The notes beneath the pieces were generated by a model, which did not search any database, was not told the origin of the DNA, and saw nothing but the letters and a program-made list of their open reading frames with translations. Positions 15,470-23,868 of a stretch of 64,000 nt of DNA are shown in pieces (the stretch's first letter is position 1; each line of letters starts with the position of its first letter). This DNA comes from Tepidicella xavieri (GTDB taxonomy: Bacteria; Pseudomonadota; Gammaproteobacteria; Burkholderiales; Burkholderiaceae_C). The DNA lies in the NCBI RefSeq assembly GCF_004363315.1, contig NZ_SNYL01000012.1, positions 30,091-94,090 on the forward strand, read 5' to 3'. A program made the position numbers and the translations under genes.

Positions 15470-17869
15470 ATGAACCGCTTCAGCGTGAAACAAGTCGCCG
15501 TGCTCGGTGCCGGCGTGATGGGGGCGCAGATCGCGGCGCACCTCGTCAACTGCAAGGTGCCCGTCATCCTGTTCGACCTTCCGGCCAAAGAGGGTGACAA
15601 AAACGGCATCGTCACCAAAGCCATTGCCAACCTGAAAAAGCTCAAGCCCAGCCCGCTGGGCGTGGCCGATGACGCCGACCTGATCCAAGCCGCCAACTAC
15701 GAGGAACACTTGGACCGGCTGCGCGGCTGCGACCTCGTCATCGAGGCGATTGCCGAGCGCATGGACTGGAAGCGCGACCTCTACCAAAAAATCGCGCCCT
15801 TCGTGGCCGAGCACGCCTTGCTGGCTTCCAACACCTCGGGCCTGTCCATCGGGGCCTTGTCCGAGGCGCTGCCCGAGGCGCTGCGCCCGCGCTTCTGTGG
15901 CATCCACTTCTTCAACCCGCCGCGCTACATGCCCCTGGTGGAGCTGATCGCCACCCCGCTGACCCAGCCCCAGGTGCTGGACCAGTTGGAGGCCTTCGTC
16001 ACCACCGGGCTGGGCAAGAGCGTGGTGCGCGCCAAGGACACGCCCAACTTCATCGCCAACCGCATCGGCATTGCCGGCATGCTGTCCACCATGAAAGAGG
16101 CCGATCGCTTTGGCCTGACTTTCGATGTGGTGGACGACCTCACCGGCAAGCGCCTGGGCCGCGCCAGCAGCGGCACCTTCCGCACGGCTGACGTGGTGGG
16201 GCTGGACACCATGGCCCACGTCATCAAGACGCTGCAAGACACCCTCAGCCCCGAGACCGACCCGTTCTACGACAGCTTCGGCACGCCCGAAGTGCTCAAG
16301 GCCCTCATCGAGATGGGCCACCTGGGCCAGAAAACCAAAGCCGGTTTCTACAAAAAGGTCGGGCGCGACATCATGCGCTTCGAGCTGGAGAGCAAAGACT
16401 ACGTGCCGGCAGGCCAGAAGGCCGACGAGGTGTACGGCCGCATGCTCAAGAAGCCGGCCGCCGAGCGCTTGAAGCTGCTGCGCAACGCCGAAGGGCCGCA
16501 GGGCCAATTCCTGTGGGCCATTCTGCGCAACGGCTTCCATTACGCCGCGGTGCATCTGGCCTCGATCGCCGAGACGGCGCGCGACGTGGACCAGGCCATG
16601 CGCTGGGGCTTTGGCATGAAGCAGGGCCCGTTCGAGCTGTGGCAGGAAGCGGGCTGGCTGGAAGTCGCCGAGATGATCCAGGCAGACATCGACGCCGGCA
16701 AGGCGCTGTGCAAGGCTCCGTTGCCCGAGTGGGTGTTCAAAGGCCCCGTGGCCGAGCGCGGTGGCGTGCACCAGCCCGAAGGCTCCTGGAACCCCGCGAC
16801 CGGCCAGTTCCAGCCCAAGCGCGATTTGCCGGTGTACCAGCGGCAGATCTTCCGCGAGCAGTTGCTCGGTGAAAACGCCCCGGTGTTCGAGACGGCGGGC
16901 ACGACCATCCACGAAGACGCCGACATCCGCCTGTGGACGCTGGACGACGAAGTGCTGATCGCCAGCATCAAGAGCAAGATGCACGCCATCGGCCCGGGTG
17001 TGACCGAAGGCTTGAGCCGCGCCGTCGATCTGGCCGAGGCCCAATACCAGGGGCTGGTGGTGTGGTCGGGCGACGAGCCCTTCAGCGTCGGCGCCGATCT
17101 GCAGGCCGTGATGCCCGCGTTCATCGCCGCCGGCGTGGCCGCCATCGAGGACGTGGAAGCCGAGCTGCAACGGGTGATGCTCAAGCTGCGCTATGCCCAG
17201 GTGCCCACCATCGCCGCCGTGCGCGGCATGGCGCTGGGCGGCGGCTGCGAACTGGCCGTGCACTGCGCCAAGCGCGTGGCGCACATGGAAAGCTACATCG
17301 GGCTGGTGGAGGTGGGCGTCGGCCTCATCCCCGGCGCCGGTGGCCTGACCTACATCGCCCGCCGCGCGGCCGAGAATGCCAAAGCCTCCACCGGTACCGA
17401 CCTGCTGCCCTTCCTCACCGAAGGCTTCAAGGCCGCCGCCATGGCAACAGTCGGCACCAGTGCGCTCGAAAGCCGCAAGCTGGGCTATCTGCTGGACAGC
17501 GACATCGTCGTCCCGCACAAGGACGAACTCCTCTACGTGGCCATCGCAGAAGCCAAAGCCCTGTTCAACGCCGGCTACCGCCCCCCGCTCAAGCGCCTGT
17601 TCCCGGTGGCGGGGCGTTCGGCCAAGGCCACCATCCTGGGCTCGCTGGTCAACATGCGCGACGGCGGCTACATCAGCCAGCACGACTTCCACATCGCCAG
17701 CCTGATTGCCCACGTGCTGACGGGCGGCGACGTCGAAGCCGGCACCTTGGTGAGCGAGGAATACCTCATGAAGCTGGAGCGCCAAGCCTTCTGCAGCCTC
17801 ATTGTGAATCCCAAGACGCAAGCGCGCATCCTGGGCATGCTGTCCACCGGCAAGCCCCTGCGCAACTGA
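15470..17869 (+). CDS. 3-hydroxyacyl-CoA dehydrogenase / enoyl-CoA hydratase, bifunctional
   Basis: The 799-residue protein does the second and third steps of beta-oxidation. The NAD-binding dehydrogenase part comes first (VLGAGVMGAQIAAHLV at residues 10-25, then HFFNPPRYMPLVELIATP near 146-163). The crotonase-like hydratase part comes last (about 480-720, with GMALGGGCELAVHC near 586). This order is the reverse of E. coli FadB, where the hydratase is N-terminal. The start MNRFSVKQVAVLG at 15470 follows GGAATCGAT. The thiolase gene begins 14 bases after the stop, so hydratase, dehydrogenase and thiolase are made together. Confidence 0.93.
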   Translation: MNRFSVKQVAVLGAGVMGAQIAAHLVNCKVPVILFDLPAKEGDKNGIVTKAIANLKKLKPSPLGVADDADLIQAANYEEHLDRLRGCDLVIEAIAERMDWKRDLYQKIAPFVAEHALLASNTSGLSIGALSEALPEALRPRFCGIHFFNPPRYMPLVELIATPLTQPQVLDQLEAFVTTGLGKSVVRAKDTPNFIANRIGIAGMLSTMKEADRFGLTFDVVDDLTGKRLGRASSGTFRTADVVGLDTMAHVIKTLQDTLSPETDPFYDSFGTPEVLKALIEMGHLGQKTKAGFYKKVGRDIMRFELESKDYVPAGQKADEVYGRMLKKPAAERLKLLRNAEGPQGQFLWAILRNGFHYAAVHLASIAETARDVDQAMRWGFGMKQGPFELWQEAGWLEVAEMIQADIDAGKALCKAPLPEWVFKGPVAERGGVHQPEGSWNPATGQFQPKRDLPVYQRQIFREQLLGENAPVFETAGTTIHEDADIRLWTLDDEVLIASIKSKMHAIGPGVTEGLSRAVDLAEAQYQGLVVWSGDEPFSVGADLQAVMPAFIAAGVAAIEDVEAELQRVMLKLRYAQVPTIAAVRGMALGGGCELAVHCAKRVAHMESYIGLVEVGVGLIPGAGGLTYIARRAAENAKASTGTDLLPFLTEGFKAAAMATVGTSALESRKLGYLLDSDIVVPHKDELLYVAIAEAKALFNAGYRPPLKRLFPVAGRSAKATILGSLVNMRDGGYISQHDFHIASLIAHVLTGGDVEAGTLVSEEYLMKLERQAFCSLIVNPKTQARILGMLSTGKPLRN

Positions 17870-17883
17870 AGCGGAGACCCGAG

Positions 17884-19119
17884 ATGAAACACCTTCAAGA
17901 CGCCTACATCGTCGCGGCCACCCGCACCCCCATTGGCAAGTCGCACAAAGGCTACTTCAAACACACCCGCCCCGACGACCTGCTGGCGCACGTGCTGCGC
18001 GCCGCACTTGCCCAAGTGCCCAACCTGGACCCGGCCACTATCGAAGACGTGATCTGCGGCTGCGCCATTCCCGAAGCCCAGCAGGGCCTCAACGTGGCGC
18101 GCATCGGCGCGGTGCTGGCGGGGCTGCCCAAGAGCGTGGGCGGCATCACCGTCAACCGTTTCTGCGCCTCTGGCCTGAGCGCGGTGCAGATGGCGGCCGA
18201 CCGCATCCGTGTGGGCGAGTCCGACGTGATGATCGCCGCCGGCGTGGAAAGCATGAGCATGGTGCCGATGATGGGCAACTCGCCCAGCCTTTCGCCCTCC
18301 ATCTTCGCCGACACCAACAACGTGGACGATTACGGCATCGCCTACGGCATGGGCTTGACCGCCGAGAAAGTGGCCCAGCAGTGGAAGGTGACGCGCGAAG
18401 CGCAAGACGCCTTTGCCCTGCAGTCGCACCAGCGGGCCCTCAAGGCACAGGCCGCCGGCGAGTTCACCGACGAAATCACGCCGGTGGAAGTCACCCAGCG
18501 CGAGTTGGACCTGGCCAGTGGCGAGGTACGCGTCAGCACCCGCACCGTCACCCTCGACGAAGGGGCCCGGCCCGACACCTCCATGGAAGGGCTGGCCAAG
18601 CTCAAGCCGGCCTTCGCCATCCCGCGCCGCGCCGACGGCACGCCCACCGGCCTGGGCAGCGTCACGGCGGGCAACAGCTCGCAGACGTCGGACGGCGCTG
18701 GCGCCCTGATTTTGGCCAGCGAAGCCGCCGTCAAGCGCTTTGGTCTGACGCCGCTGGCCCGCTTCGTCAGCTACGCCTCGCGCGGCGTGCCGCCCCACAT
18801 CATGGGCATCGGCCCAGTGGAGGCCATCCCGGCCGCGCTCAAGGCCGCCGGCATCCGGCAGGACGATCTGGACTGGATCGAGCTCAACGAAGCCTTTGCC
18901 GCCCAGTCGCTCGCGGTGATGAACACCCTGGGGCTGGACCCGGCCAAGGTCAACCCCATCGGCGGGGCCATCGCGCTGGGCCATCCGCTGGGCGCCACCG
19001 GCGCTATCCGCTCTGCGACAGTGGTGCACGCCTTGCGCCGCCACAATAAGCGCTATGGCATGGTCACCATGTGCGTGGGCATGGGGCAGGGTGCTGCTGG
19101 CATTTTCGAGCGCGTTTGA
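17884..19119 (+). CDS. Acetyl-CoA C-acyltransferase (3-ketoacyl-CoA thiolase)
   Basis: The thiolase cleaves 3-ketoacyl-CoA to acetyl-CoA and a shortened acyl-CoA. The 411-residue protein carries the nucleophile Cys94 in NRFCASGLSAVQ, His367 in GGAIALGHPLGATGA and the acid/base Cys397 in MCVGMGQGAAG. N-terminal VAATRTPIGK is standard. It completes the core beta-oxidation set and is followed by a clear terminator at 19151-19173, so the main transcript probably ends here and the downstream enoyl-CoA hydratase has its own promoter or depends on read-through. Confidence 0.95.
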   Translation: MKHLQDAYIVAATRTPIGKSHKGYFKHTRPDDLLAHVLRAALAQVPNLDPATIEDVICGCAIPEAQQGLNVARIGAVLAGLPKSVGGITVNRFCASGLSAVQMAADRIRVGESDVMIAAGVESMSMVPMMGNSPSLSPSIFADTNNVDDYGIAYGMGLTAEKVAQQWKVTREAQDAFALQSHQRALKAQAAGEFTDEITPVEVTQRELDLASGEVRVSTRTVTLDEGARPDTSMEGLAKLKPAFAIPRRADGTPTGLGSVTAGNSSQTSDGAGALILASEAAVKRFGLTPLARFVSYASRGVPPHIMGIGPVEAIPAALKAAGIRQDDLDWIELNEAFAAQSLAVMNTLGLDPAKVNPIGGAIALGHPLGATGAIRSATVVHALRRHNKRYGMVTMCVGMGQGAAGIFERV

Positions 19120-19150
19120 GGAACAGCCGCTCGCTCTAAGCCTGCTTGCA

Positions 19151-19173
19151 AGCCCGGCCCCGCCGGGCTTTTT
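19151..19173 (+). terminator. Rho-independent terminator after the thiolase gene
   Basis: AGCCCGGC (19151-19158) pairs with GCCGGGCT (19162-19169) around a three-base CCC loop. TTTT follows directly. The 8-bp GC-rich stem and its place 31 bases after the thiolase stop make it a strong intrinsic terminator. Confidence 0.88.
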
Positions 19174-19208
19174 CACGATAATCGTTCGCACCACCGGAGA
19201 CTTCCCGC

Positions 19209-19967
19209 ATGTCCGACATCCTCATTCACACCGAAGACGGCGTCACCACGCTGACCCTCAACCGCCTGGCCCGCAAAAACTCCCTGACGGCCGCCATGTA
19301 CGCCACCTTGGCCGATGCCCTGGAACAGGCCGCCACGGACACCGCCGTCCGCGTGGTGGTGCTGCAAGGCGATGAAACCGTGTTCAGCGCCGGCAACGAC
19401 CTGGGCGACTTCATGCACCAGCCCCCAGCCGGTGAAGACGCGCCGGTTTTCCGTTTTTTGCGCGCCATTGCCACCTTTCCCAAACCCCTGCTGGCGGCGG
19501 TCTGCGGCCCGGCCGTGGGCATTGGCACCACGATGCTGTTCCATTGCGACCTGGTGTATGCCGGCGACAACGCCGCCTTCTCCATGCCCTTCGTCAACCT
19601 GGGCCTGTGCGCGGAAGGGGCTTCCAGCTTGCTGGCGCCGCAGATGTTTGGCTACCACCGCGCCGCCGAAGCGCTGCTGCTGGGCGAACCCTTCTATGCC
19701 GAAGCGGCGCTGGAAGTTGGCCTCGTCAACAAAGTGCTGCCACCGGCCGAAACCAACGCCTACGCGGCCCAGGTGGCTCGCAAACTGGCCGCCAAGCCGC
19801 TGAGTTCGCTCGTGGAAACCAAACGCCTGATGAAAAAAGGCCAGCAGGCATTGGTGTTGCAGGTGATGGCGGAAGAAGGGGCGGTGTTTGGCCGCATGTT
19901 GCGCGAGCCGGCCGCCAAAGAAGCTTTTGCCGCTTTCATGGAAAAACGCGCTCCGCGCTTTGCGTAA
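19209..19967 (+). CDS. Enoyl-CoA hydratase/isomerase family protein
   Basis: The 252-residue crotonase-fold enzyme shows the oxyanion-hole segments VFSAGNDLGDF (near 58-68) and CGPAVGIGTTMLFHCDLVYA (near 99-118), with FVNLGLCAEGASSLL downstream. Members hydrate or isomerise enoyl-CoAs, and the exact substrate is unknown. It follows the beta-oxidation operon but lies beyond a terminator. Its last codons (EKRAPRFA) form the left arm of a 10-bp inverted repeat at 19943-19980. Confidence 0.9.
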   Translation: MSDILIHTEDGVTTLTLNRLARKNSLTAAMYATLADALEQAATDTAVRVVVLQGDETVFSAGNDLGDFMHQPPAGEDAPVFRFLRAIATFPKPLLAAVCGPAVGIGTTMLFHCDLVYAGDNAAFSMPFVNLGLCAEGASSLLAPQMFGYHRAAEALLLGEPFYAEAALEVGLVNKVLPPAETNAYAAQVARKLAAKPLSSLVETKRLMKKGQQALVLQVMAEEGAVFGRMLREPAAKEAFAAFMEKRAPRFA

Positions 19968-19980
19968 GAAAGCGCGTTTT
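19943..19980. terminator. Hairpin spanning the stop codon of the enoyl-CoA hydratase gene, possible terminator
   Basis: AAAACGCGCT (19943-19952) pairs perfectly with AGCGCGTTTT (19971-19980) across an 18-base loop that contains the TAA stop. The right arm ends in TTTT and the left arm begins with AAAA, so it could work in both directions. The long loop makes it weaker than a classic terminator. Confidence 0.5.
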
Positions 19981-20044
19981 GCCCCTTTAGCCAGCAGCCC
20001 GCATCGCGGGTATTGCGCGAACACCCTGGAGGGTTTTCCCAGTC

Positions 20045-20539
20045 ATGAGCAAAGTCATCGTTCACCCGCCCGTGCAGCCGGTCGTCTTCGAACCCGAGTT
20101 CATCGAAGGCGTGCGCCAGATCTTCGAGGAGAAGATCGTGTTCAACACCGTGTTGGGCCTGAAGATCACCAACATCACCCCGGAACGGGTGGCGGCCCGC
20201 ATCGACATGCGCCCAGAGTTGGTGGGGCACTTCGCCTACAACCGCATCCACGGGGGCGTCATCAGCGCGGGGCTGGATGCCATGGGCGGGCTGGCCGTCA
20301 TGGCCGCCATCGGTGCCCGCCACATGGACGAAGCGCCCGAGCAGCGCCTGCACCGCTTTGCCAAGCTGGGCACCATCGATCTGCGCATCGACTACCTGCG
20401 CCCCGGCATTGGCGAAGGGTTCGAACTGCAGGCCGAGGTGCTGCGCCTGGGCTCCCGCGTGGCATCAACGCGCATGGGCTTTTACGGTGCCGACGGCAAG
20501 CTGCTGTCCACCGGGGCGGGGGCGTATATCGTGTCTTGA
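20045..20539 (+). CDS. Thioesterase (hotdog fold) family protein
   Basis: The 164-residue protein has the hotdog-fold pattern of PaaI/YiiD-type thioesterases, with FNTVLGLKITNITPERV, RIHGGVISAGLDAMGGLAVM and TIDLRIDYLRPGIGEGF. Such enzymes hydrolyse acyl-CoA thioesters and often accompany beta-oxidation genes, where they may release CoA from dead-end acyl-CoAs. The start ATG at 20045 follows CTGGAGGG. It is separated from the hydratase by a 77-base gap holding a hairpin. The substrate is not known. Confidence 0.85.
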   Translation: MSKVIVHPPVQPVVFEPEFIEGVRQIFEEKIVFNTVLGLKITNITPERVAARIDMRPELVGHFAYNRIHGGVISAGLDAMGGLAVMAAIGARHMDEAPEQRLHRFAKLGTIDLRIDYLRPGIGEGFELQAEVLRLGSRVASTRMGFYGADGKLLSTGAGAYIVS

Positions 20540-20720
20540 GGCCTAGGTCTTGGCAGACTGAGCAAGGTTCTTCCAGCTGCTAGAGACAGTGGTCCTGCTG
20601 TGCGGTTATCGCCTGGGCTGCCGTTTGTGTCTGCGATTGCCTCGGTTCGATCATTCGATCGAGCCAAGCATGGGAAAAATCATCCGTGCCGATCCATCCG
20701 TGGCGATCCGAGGTGATGCA

Positions 20721-21632
20721 TCAAATCATTCGGCGGAAAAAACGTGTCGGCATCAGCGCATCAATGCCAGCGGCCAGCCATCCCAGCCACTTGATCCATT
20801 GCTGTTTTTGAAAAAGAAGCCCGAAAATCAGCAGTGCCAGTGGCGCAGCCACGATTGTTTTGAGGGCGCCGAGCACCCGTTGGTCAGGGCCGATATAGGC
20901 GCCCATCATGTACAGCCGTGACCACCGGCCGTGGTAGGCCTTGCGCAACAGGACGCGGAAGGTGGCGGGCGACGAGGCTCCCCCCAAATGCACAGCCCGC
21001 GCACCTGTGTGGGTGACGATTGAGTAGCCGCGCGCCAAGGCACGCAGCGAGATATCGTCTTCCTCGCAATACATGAACAGATCAGGGTTGAACGCCCCCA
21101 TGTCGGCAAATTTCTGGCGGTCTACCAGCAGGCAGGCGCCGTCCACGCAGGTGTGCGGCAGGTAGGTCGGTATATCAGGTGTCAAGGGGATGGTGTCCAC
21201 CGCCTCGTGCTGGTAGCCCAGGCGGTAATTTCGCTGTCGCACGCCGTGGCCTTGTCCTTGCGCATCTACCACCACGGGGCAGGCTATCACGGCCTGAGGG
21301 TGATCGAGTAGGGTCTGCAGCAGTTGCCGCACCGACGTTTCCGAGATTTTGCAGTCGGGGTTGAGAAAAAGCACCCAGGCGCAATCGGCGCTGGCTGCGC
21401 GAAATCCCACGTTGTTGGCCGACCCAAACCCCAAGTTTTCATTTTGGGCCAGTATTTGGGCGTGTGGCACATGCTCCTGAAAGGCGGCCACTGTACCGTC
21501 GCTGCTGTGGTTGTCTATCACATACACATGCCGGAACAGTTGGCTCGTTTCGGCAAAGAAGCCAGCCAGCCGTTCCGATTCGTATGTGACTGTGACGAGT
21601 GCTATGCGTTCAAACACAAAATGGGTGCGCAT
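20721..21632 (-). CDS. Glycosyltransferase family 2 (rhamnosyltransferase-like)
   Basis: The 303-residue protein has a GT-A nucleotide-sugar domain: ALVTVTYESERL, VYVIDNHSSDGT, and the metal site region WVLFLNPDC (residues about 86-94). DLFMYCEEDDISLRALARGY follows, typical of WbbL-like enzymes that add sugars to lipopolysaccharide or other surface glycans. A C-terminal hydrophobic stretch (TIVAAPLALLIFGLLF) may tether it to the membrane. The surrounding bases are visibly less GC-rich than the rest of the window, which fits a surface-antigen gene acquired by transfer. The acceptor and sugar are unknown. Confidence 0.88.
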   Translation of the reverse strand: MRTHFVFERIALVTVTYESERLAGFFAETSQLFRHVYVIDNHSSDGTVAAFQEHVPHAQILAQNENLGFGSANNVGFRAASADCAWVLFLNPDCKISETSVRQLLQTLLDHPQAVIACPVVVDAQGQGHGVRQRNYRLGYQHEAVDTIPLTPDIPTYLPHTCVDGACLLVDRQKFADMGAFNPDLFMYCEEDDISLRALARGYSIVTHTGARAVHLGGASSPATFRVLLRKAYHGRWSRLYMMGAYIGPDQRVLGALKTIVAAPLALLIFGLLFQKQQWIKWLGWLAAGIDALMPTRFFRRMI

Positions 21633-21717
21633 GTTCAGGAGAGAGTTATTTGTGGCACACCCCCGTGGCGGGATCTGAAGGGGTAGGTGTTGTACTTGAT
21701 GATAGATTCCGCTCTTT

Positions 21718-22512
21718 TCAGCGTCTGACGGTGTTGCTCAGCCTGTTTTTGTCATATCGGAGGGCTGCGTATCTAAAGAAGCATTCCAATGAGATGAAAA
21801 ACGCATACAGAAAGCCAGGCCCACCGGATAAAAAGCTGCCTCGAAGCACGTACAGCCTGAAAAACATGGGCAAAGCGGATGCCAAGCCGCGCAAGACACC
21901 GCCTGTCTTGCCTTTCTCCGCACGCTTTGCAGCGCCCAGCATTGAGTACTGAGTCAATTTCCGTAAACTGTCGTGAACAGTTTCGCGCGAGTAGTGGAGC
22001 AAAGCCGATTTGAATGTCTGTCGTGGAAGCGCGTCGTTGAGCAGTACCGCATGCTCATGGACTACACCTTCGAATCGAAGCAAGTAGGACTTAGGGAATA
22101 AGCGGGCCAAGCTTTTTTTTCCCATCAGATTAAAAATGGGTTTGCCAAACGCCACTTCCTGCCAGTATGTTTCCCAGACCTTGGGCATCGGGAATTTGAT
22201 GGCTGCCTCAATTTCTGCTTGAAGCGCAGGCGTGATCTCTTCGTCCGCATCCAAGAAAAAGACGTAATCGGTTTTGACGTGAGCCAATAACCGATTGCGT
22301 TGCGTGGCGAAGCCTTCCCACTGGTCGTACACGTACACTTCAGCGCCCATGGATTGGGCAATGTCGCGGGTGCGATCCGTGCTGCCGCTATCGACGACGA
22401 CGATTTGATCGGCAAAAGCCGCGCTGCGCAAGCAGCCTTCGATGCGGCGCTCTTCGTTGAGCGTGAGGACGCCGATGCACAGGGTGGGCCGATGGCCATC
22501 GGTCATGGGCAT
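21718..22512 (-). CDS. Glycosyltransferase family 2 (WaaE/KdtX-like)
   Basis: The 264-residue protein starts MPMTDGHRPTLCIGVLTLNE and carries VVDSGSTDRTRDIAQSMGAE, FATQRNRLLAH and YVFFLDADEEITPALQ. This pattern is typical of WaaE/KdtX enzymes that add a sugar to the lipopolysaccharide inner core. The upstream frame as far as 22641 overlaps the zinc-finger gene and looks like noise, so ATG at 22512 (or 22506) is the start. It probably shares a transcript with ilvE and the zinc-finger gene. The C-terminal third is lower in GC than nearby genes. Confidence 0.85.
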   Translation of the reverse strand: MPMTDGHRPTLCIGVLTLNEERRIEGCLRSAAFADQIVVVDSGSTDRTRDIAQSMGAEVYVYDQWEGFATQRNRLLAHVKTDYVFFLDADEEITPALQAEIEAAIKFPMPKVWETYWQEVAFGKPIFNLMGKKSLARLFPKSYLLRFEGVVHEHAVLLNDALPRQTFKSALLHYSRETVHDSLRKLTQYSMLGAAKRAEKGKTGGVLRGLASALPMFFRLYVLRGSFLSGGPGFLYAFFISLECFFRYAALRYDKNRLSNTVRR

Positions 22513-22523
22513 GGATGCCCACC

Positions 22524-22745
22524 TCAGTGCCCGTGGGCCACGGTCTCGCCGGCTTTGAGCCGGTACACCGTGCCGCAGTAGGGGCACTTGGCTTGGCCGG
22601 TCTTGGCCACGTCCAGGTACACCTTGGGATGGCTGTTCCACAGCTTCATATCGGCCAGTGGGCTGGGGCAGAACACGCCGCCGTGGGCGTTGAGGTCTTT
22701 GGCGGCGACTTCGATGGTAGCGGGTGCGGAATGCATGGTGGGCAT
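22524..22745 (-). CDS. Small zinc-finger (CHCC-type) protein
   Basis: The 73-residue protein has VFCPSP near residue 25 and the knuckle CPYCGTVYRL at 54-63, the CHCC zinc-finger pattern seen in a family named for a subunit of respiratory complex I and in small bacterial homologues. Its ATG shares one base with the ilvE stop (TGATG), so translation is coupled. In Burkholderiales this small gene commonly sits directly after ilvE. Function is unknown. MHSAP at codon 4 is an alternative start. Confidence 0.82.
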   Translation of the reverse strand: MPTMHSAPATIEVAAKDLNAHGGVFCPSPLADMKLWNSHPKVYLDVAKTGQAKCPYCGTVYRLKAGETVAHGH

Positions 22746-23680
22746 CAGACCTGGGTCAGCCAGTGGGCATACTTGGGGTTGCGGCCGTTGACGATGTCAA
22801 AGAACGCCGTCTGGACTTTTTCGGTGATGGGGCCTCGGGCGCCGCAGCCGATTTCGATGCGGTCGAGCTCGCGAATCGGCGTGACCTCGGCGGCGGTGCC
22901 GGTGAAGAAGGCCTCATCGGCGATGTAGACCTCGTCGCGGGTGATGCGCTTCTGCACGATGTCCAGACCCAAGTCCTTGGCGATGTGGAACACCGTGTTG
23001 CGGGTGATGCCGTTGAGCGCTCCGGCCGACAGGTCGGGGGTGTAGATCACGCCGTTCTTGATCACGAAAATGTTTTCGCCCGCACCCTCGCTCACGAAGC
23101 CGGCGCTGTCGAGCAACAGGGCCTCGTCATAGCCCTCGTCGGTGGCTTCCATGTTGGCCAGGATGGAGTTGGTGTAGTTGCTCACCGCCTTGGCCTGCGT
23201 CATGGTGATGTTGACGTGGTGCCGGGTATAACTGCTGGTCTTGACGCGGATGCCTCGCTTGAGCCCTTCCTCGCCCAGGTAAGCGCCCCAGGCCCAGGCG
23301 GCCACCATCAGGTGGACGGTGTTGCCTTTGGGGCTGACGCCGAGCTTTTTGTCGCCGATCCAGGTCAGCGGCCGGATGTAGCCGCTGCGCAGGCCGTTTT
23401 CGCGGATGACGGCTTTTTGCGCCTCGTTGACTTGCTCGGGCGTGAAGGGGATCTTCATGCGCAGGATCTTGGCGCTGTTGAACAGGCGCTCGGTATGCTC
23501 CTGCAGCCGGAAAATCGCCGGGCCGTTGGCGGTGTCGTAAGCGCGCACCCCTTCAAAAGCGCCGCAGCCGTAGTGCAGGGTGTGGGTCAGGACGTGGATC
23601 TTGGCTTCGCGCCAGTCCACCATTTCGCCATCCAGCCAGATTTTGCCGTCGCGGTCGGCCATGGAAGGGGTCACGGTCAT
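22745..23680 (-). CDS. ilvE: Branched-chain amino acid aminotransferase
   Basis: IlvE transfers the amino group in the last step of leucine, isoleucine and valine synthesis, using pyridoxal phosphate. The 311-residue protein is a fold-type IV transaminase: THTLHYGCGAFEGVRAY near 31-47, AKAVSNYTNSILANMEA with the cofactor lysine, and DSAGFVSEGAGENIFVI near 191-207. It is transcribed from the divergent gap at 23681-23868, with CGAGG as ribosome site about nine bases ahead of the ATG. It heads a run with the zinc-finger protein and two glycosyltransferases. Confidence 0.96.
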   Translation of the reverse strand: MTVTPSMADRDGKIWLDGEMVDWREAKIHVLTHTLHYGCGAFEGVRAYDTANGPAIFRLQEHTERLFNSAKILRMKIPFTPEQVNEAQKAVIRENGLRSGYIRPLTWIGDKKLGVSPKGNTVHLMVAAWAWGAYLGEEGLKRGIRVKTSSYTRHHVNITMTQAKAVSNYTNSILANMEATDEGYDEALLLDSAGFVSEGAGENIFVIKNGVIYTPDLSAGALNGITRNTVFHIAKDLGLDIVQKRITRDEVYIADEAFFTGTAAEVTPIRELDRIEIGCGARGPITEKVQTAFFDIVNGRNPKYAHWLTQV

Positions 23681-23789
23681 GGTTTGCCTCGGAGGGGTGA
23701 TCAGATGAACAATGGGGTGTCGAGGTGTTTTTTCGACGTATCGCGATTCTACGGCCTGGCTTACCCTGAAAAATTTTTTCTTCGGGGGC

Positions 23790-23816
23790 TAAAGTTCGGC
23801 TCAAAAAGGCCGAAAA
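23790..23816 (+). promoter_or_regulatory. Sigma-28 (FliA) promoter
   Basis: TAAAGTTC (23790-23797), an 11-base spacer and GCCGAAAA (23809-23816) match the flagellar sigma-28 consensus TAAAGTTT-N11-GCCGATAA with one mismatch in each half. It lies 53 bases ahead of the next start codon on the same strand, with a small GCGGG-AAT-CCCGC hairpin (23827-23839) in the leader. Confidence 0.75.
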
Positions 23817-23868
23817 GGGGGTGAAAGCGGGAATCCCGCCTGCAGATTGCTCTGCCGAGGAGTTCGCC

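Noticed and set aside
15254..17821. 855-codon open frame on the minus strand opposite the bifunctional beta-oxidation gene
   Set aside because: It is a His/Gln/Gly-rich shadow of a gene with clear motifs on the plus strand, and it has no recognisable domain. High-GC codon bias keeps the antisense frame open.
20644..20665. GGTTCGATC/GATCGAGCC hairpin as a terminator for the thioesterase gene
   Set aside because: No T-run follows on either strand and the stem contains a mismatch or wobble.
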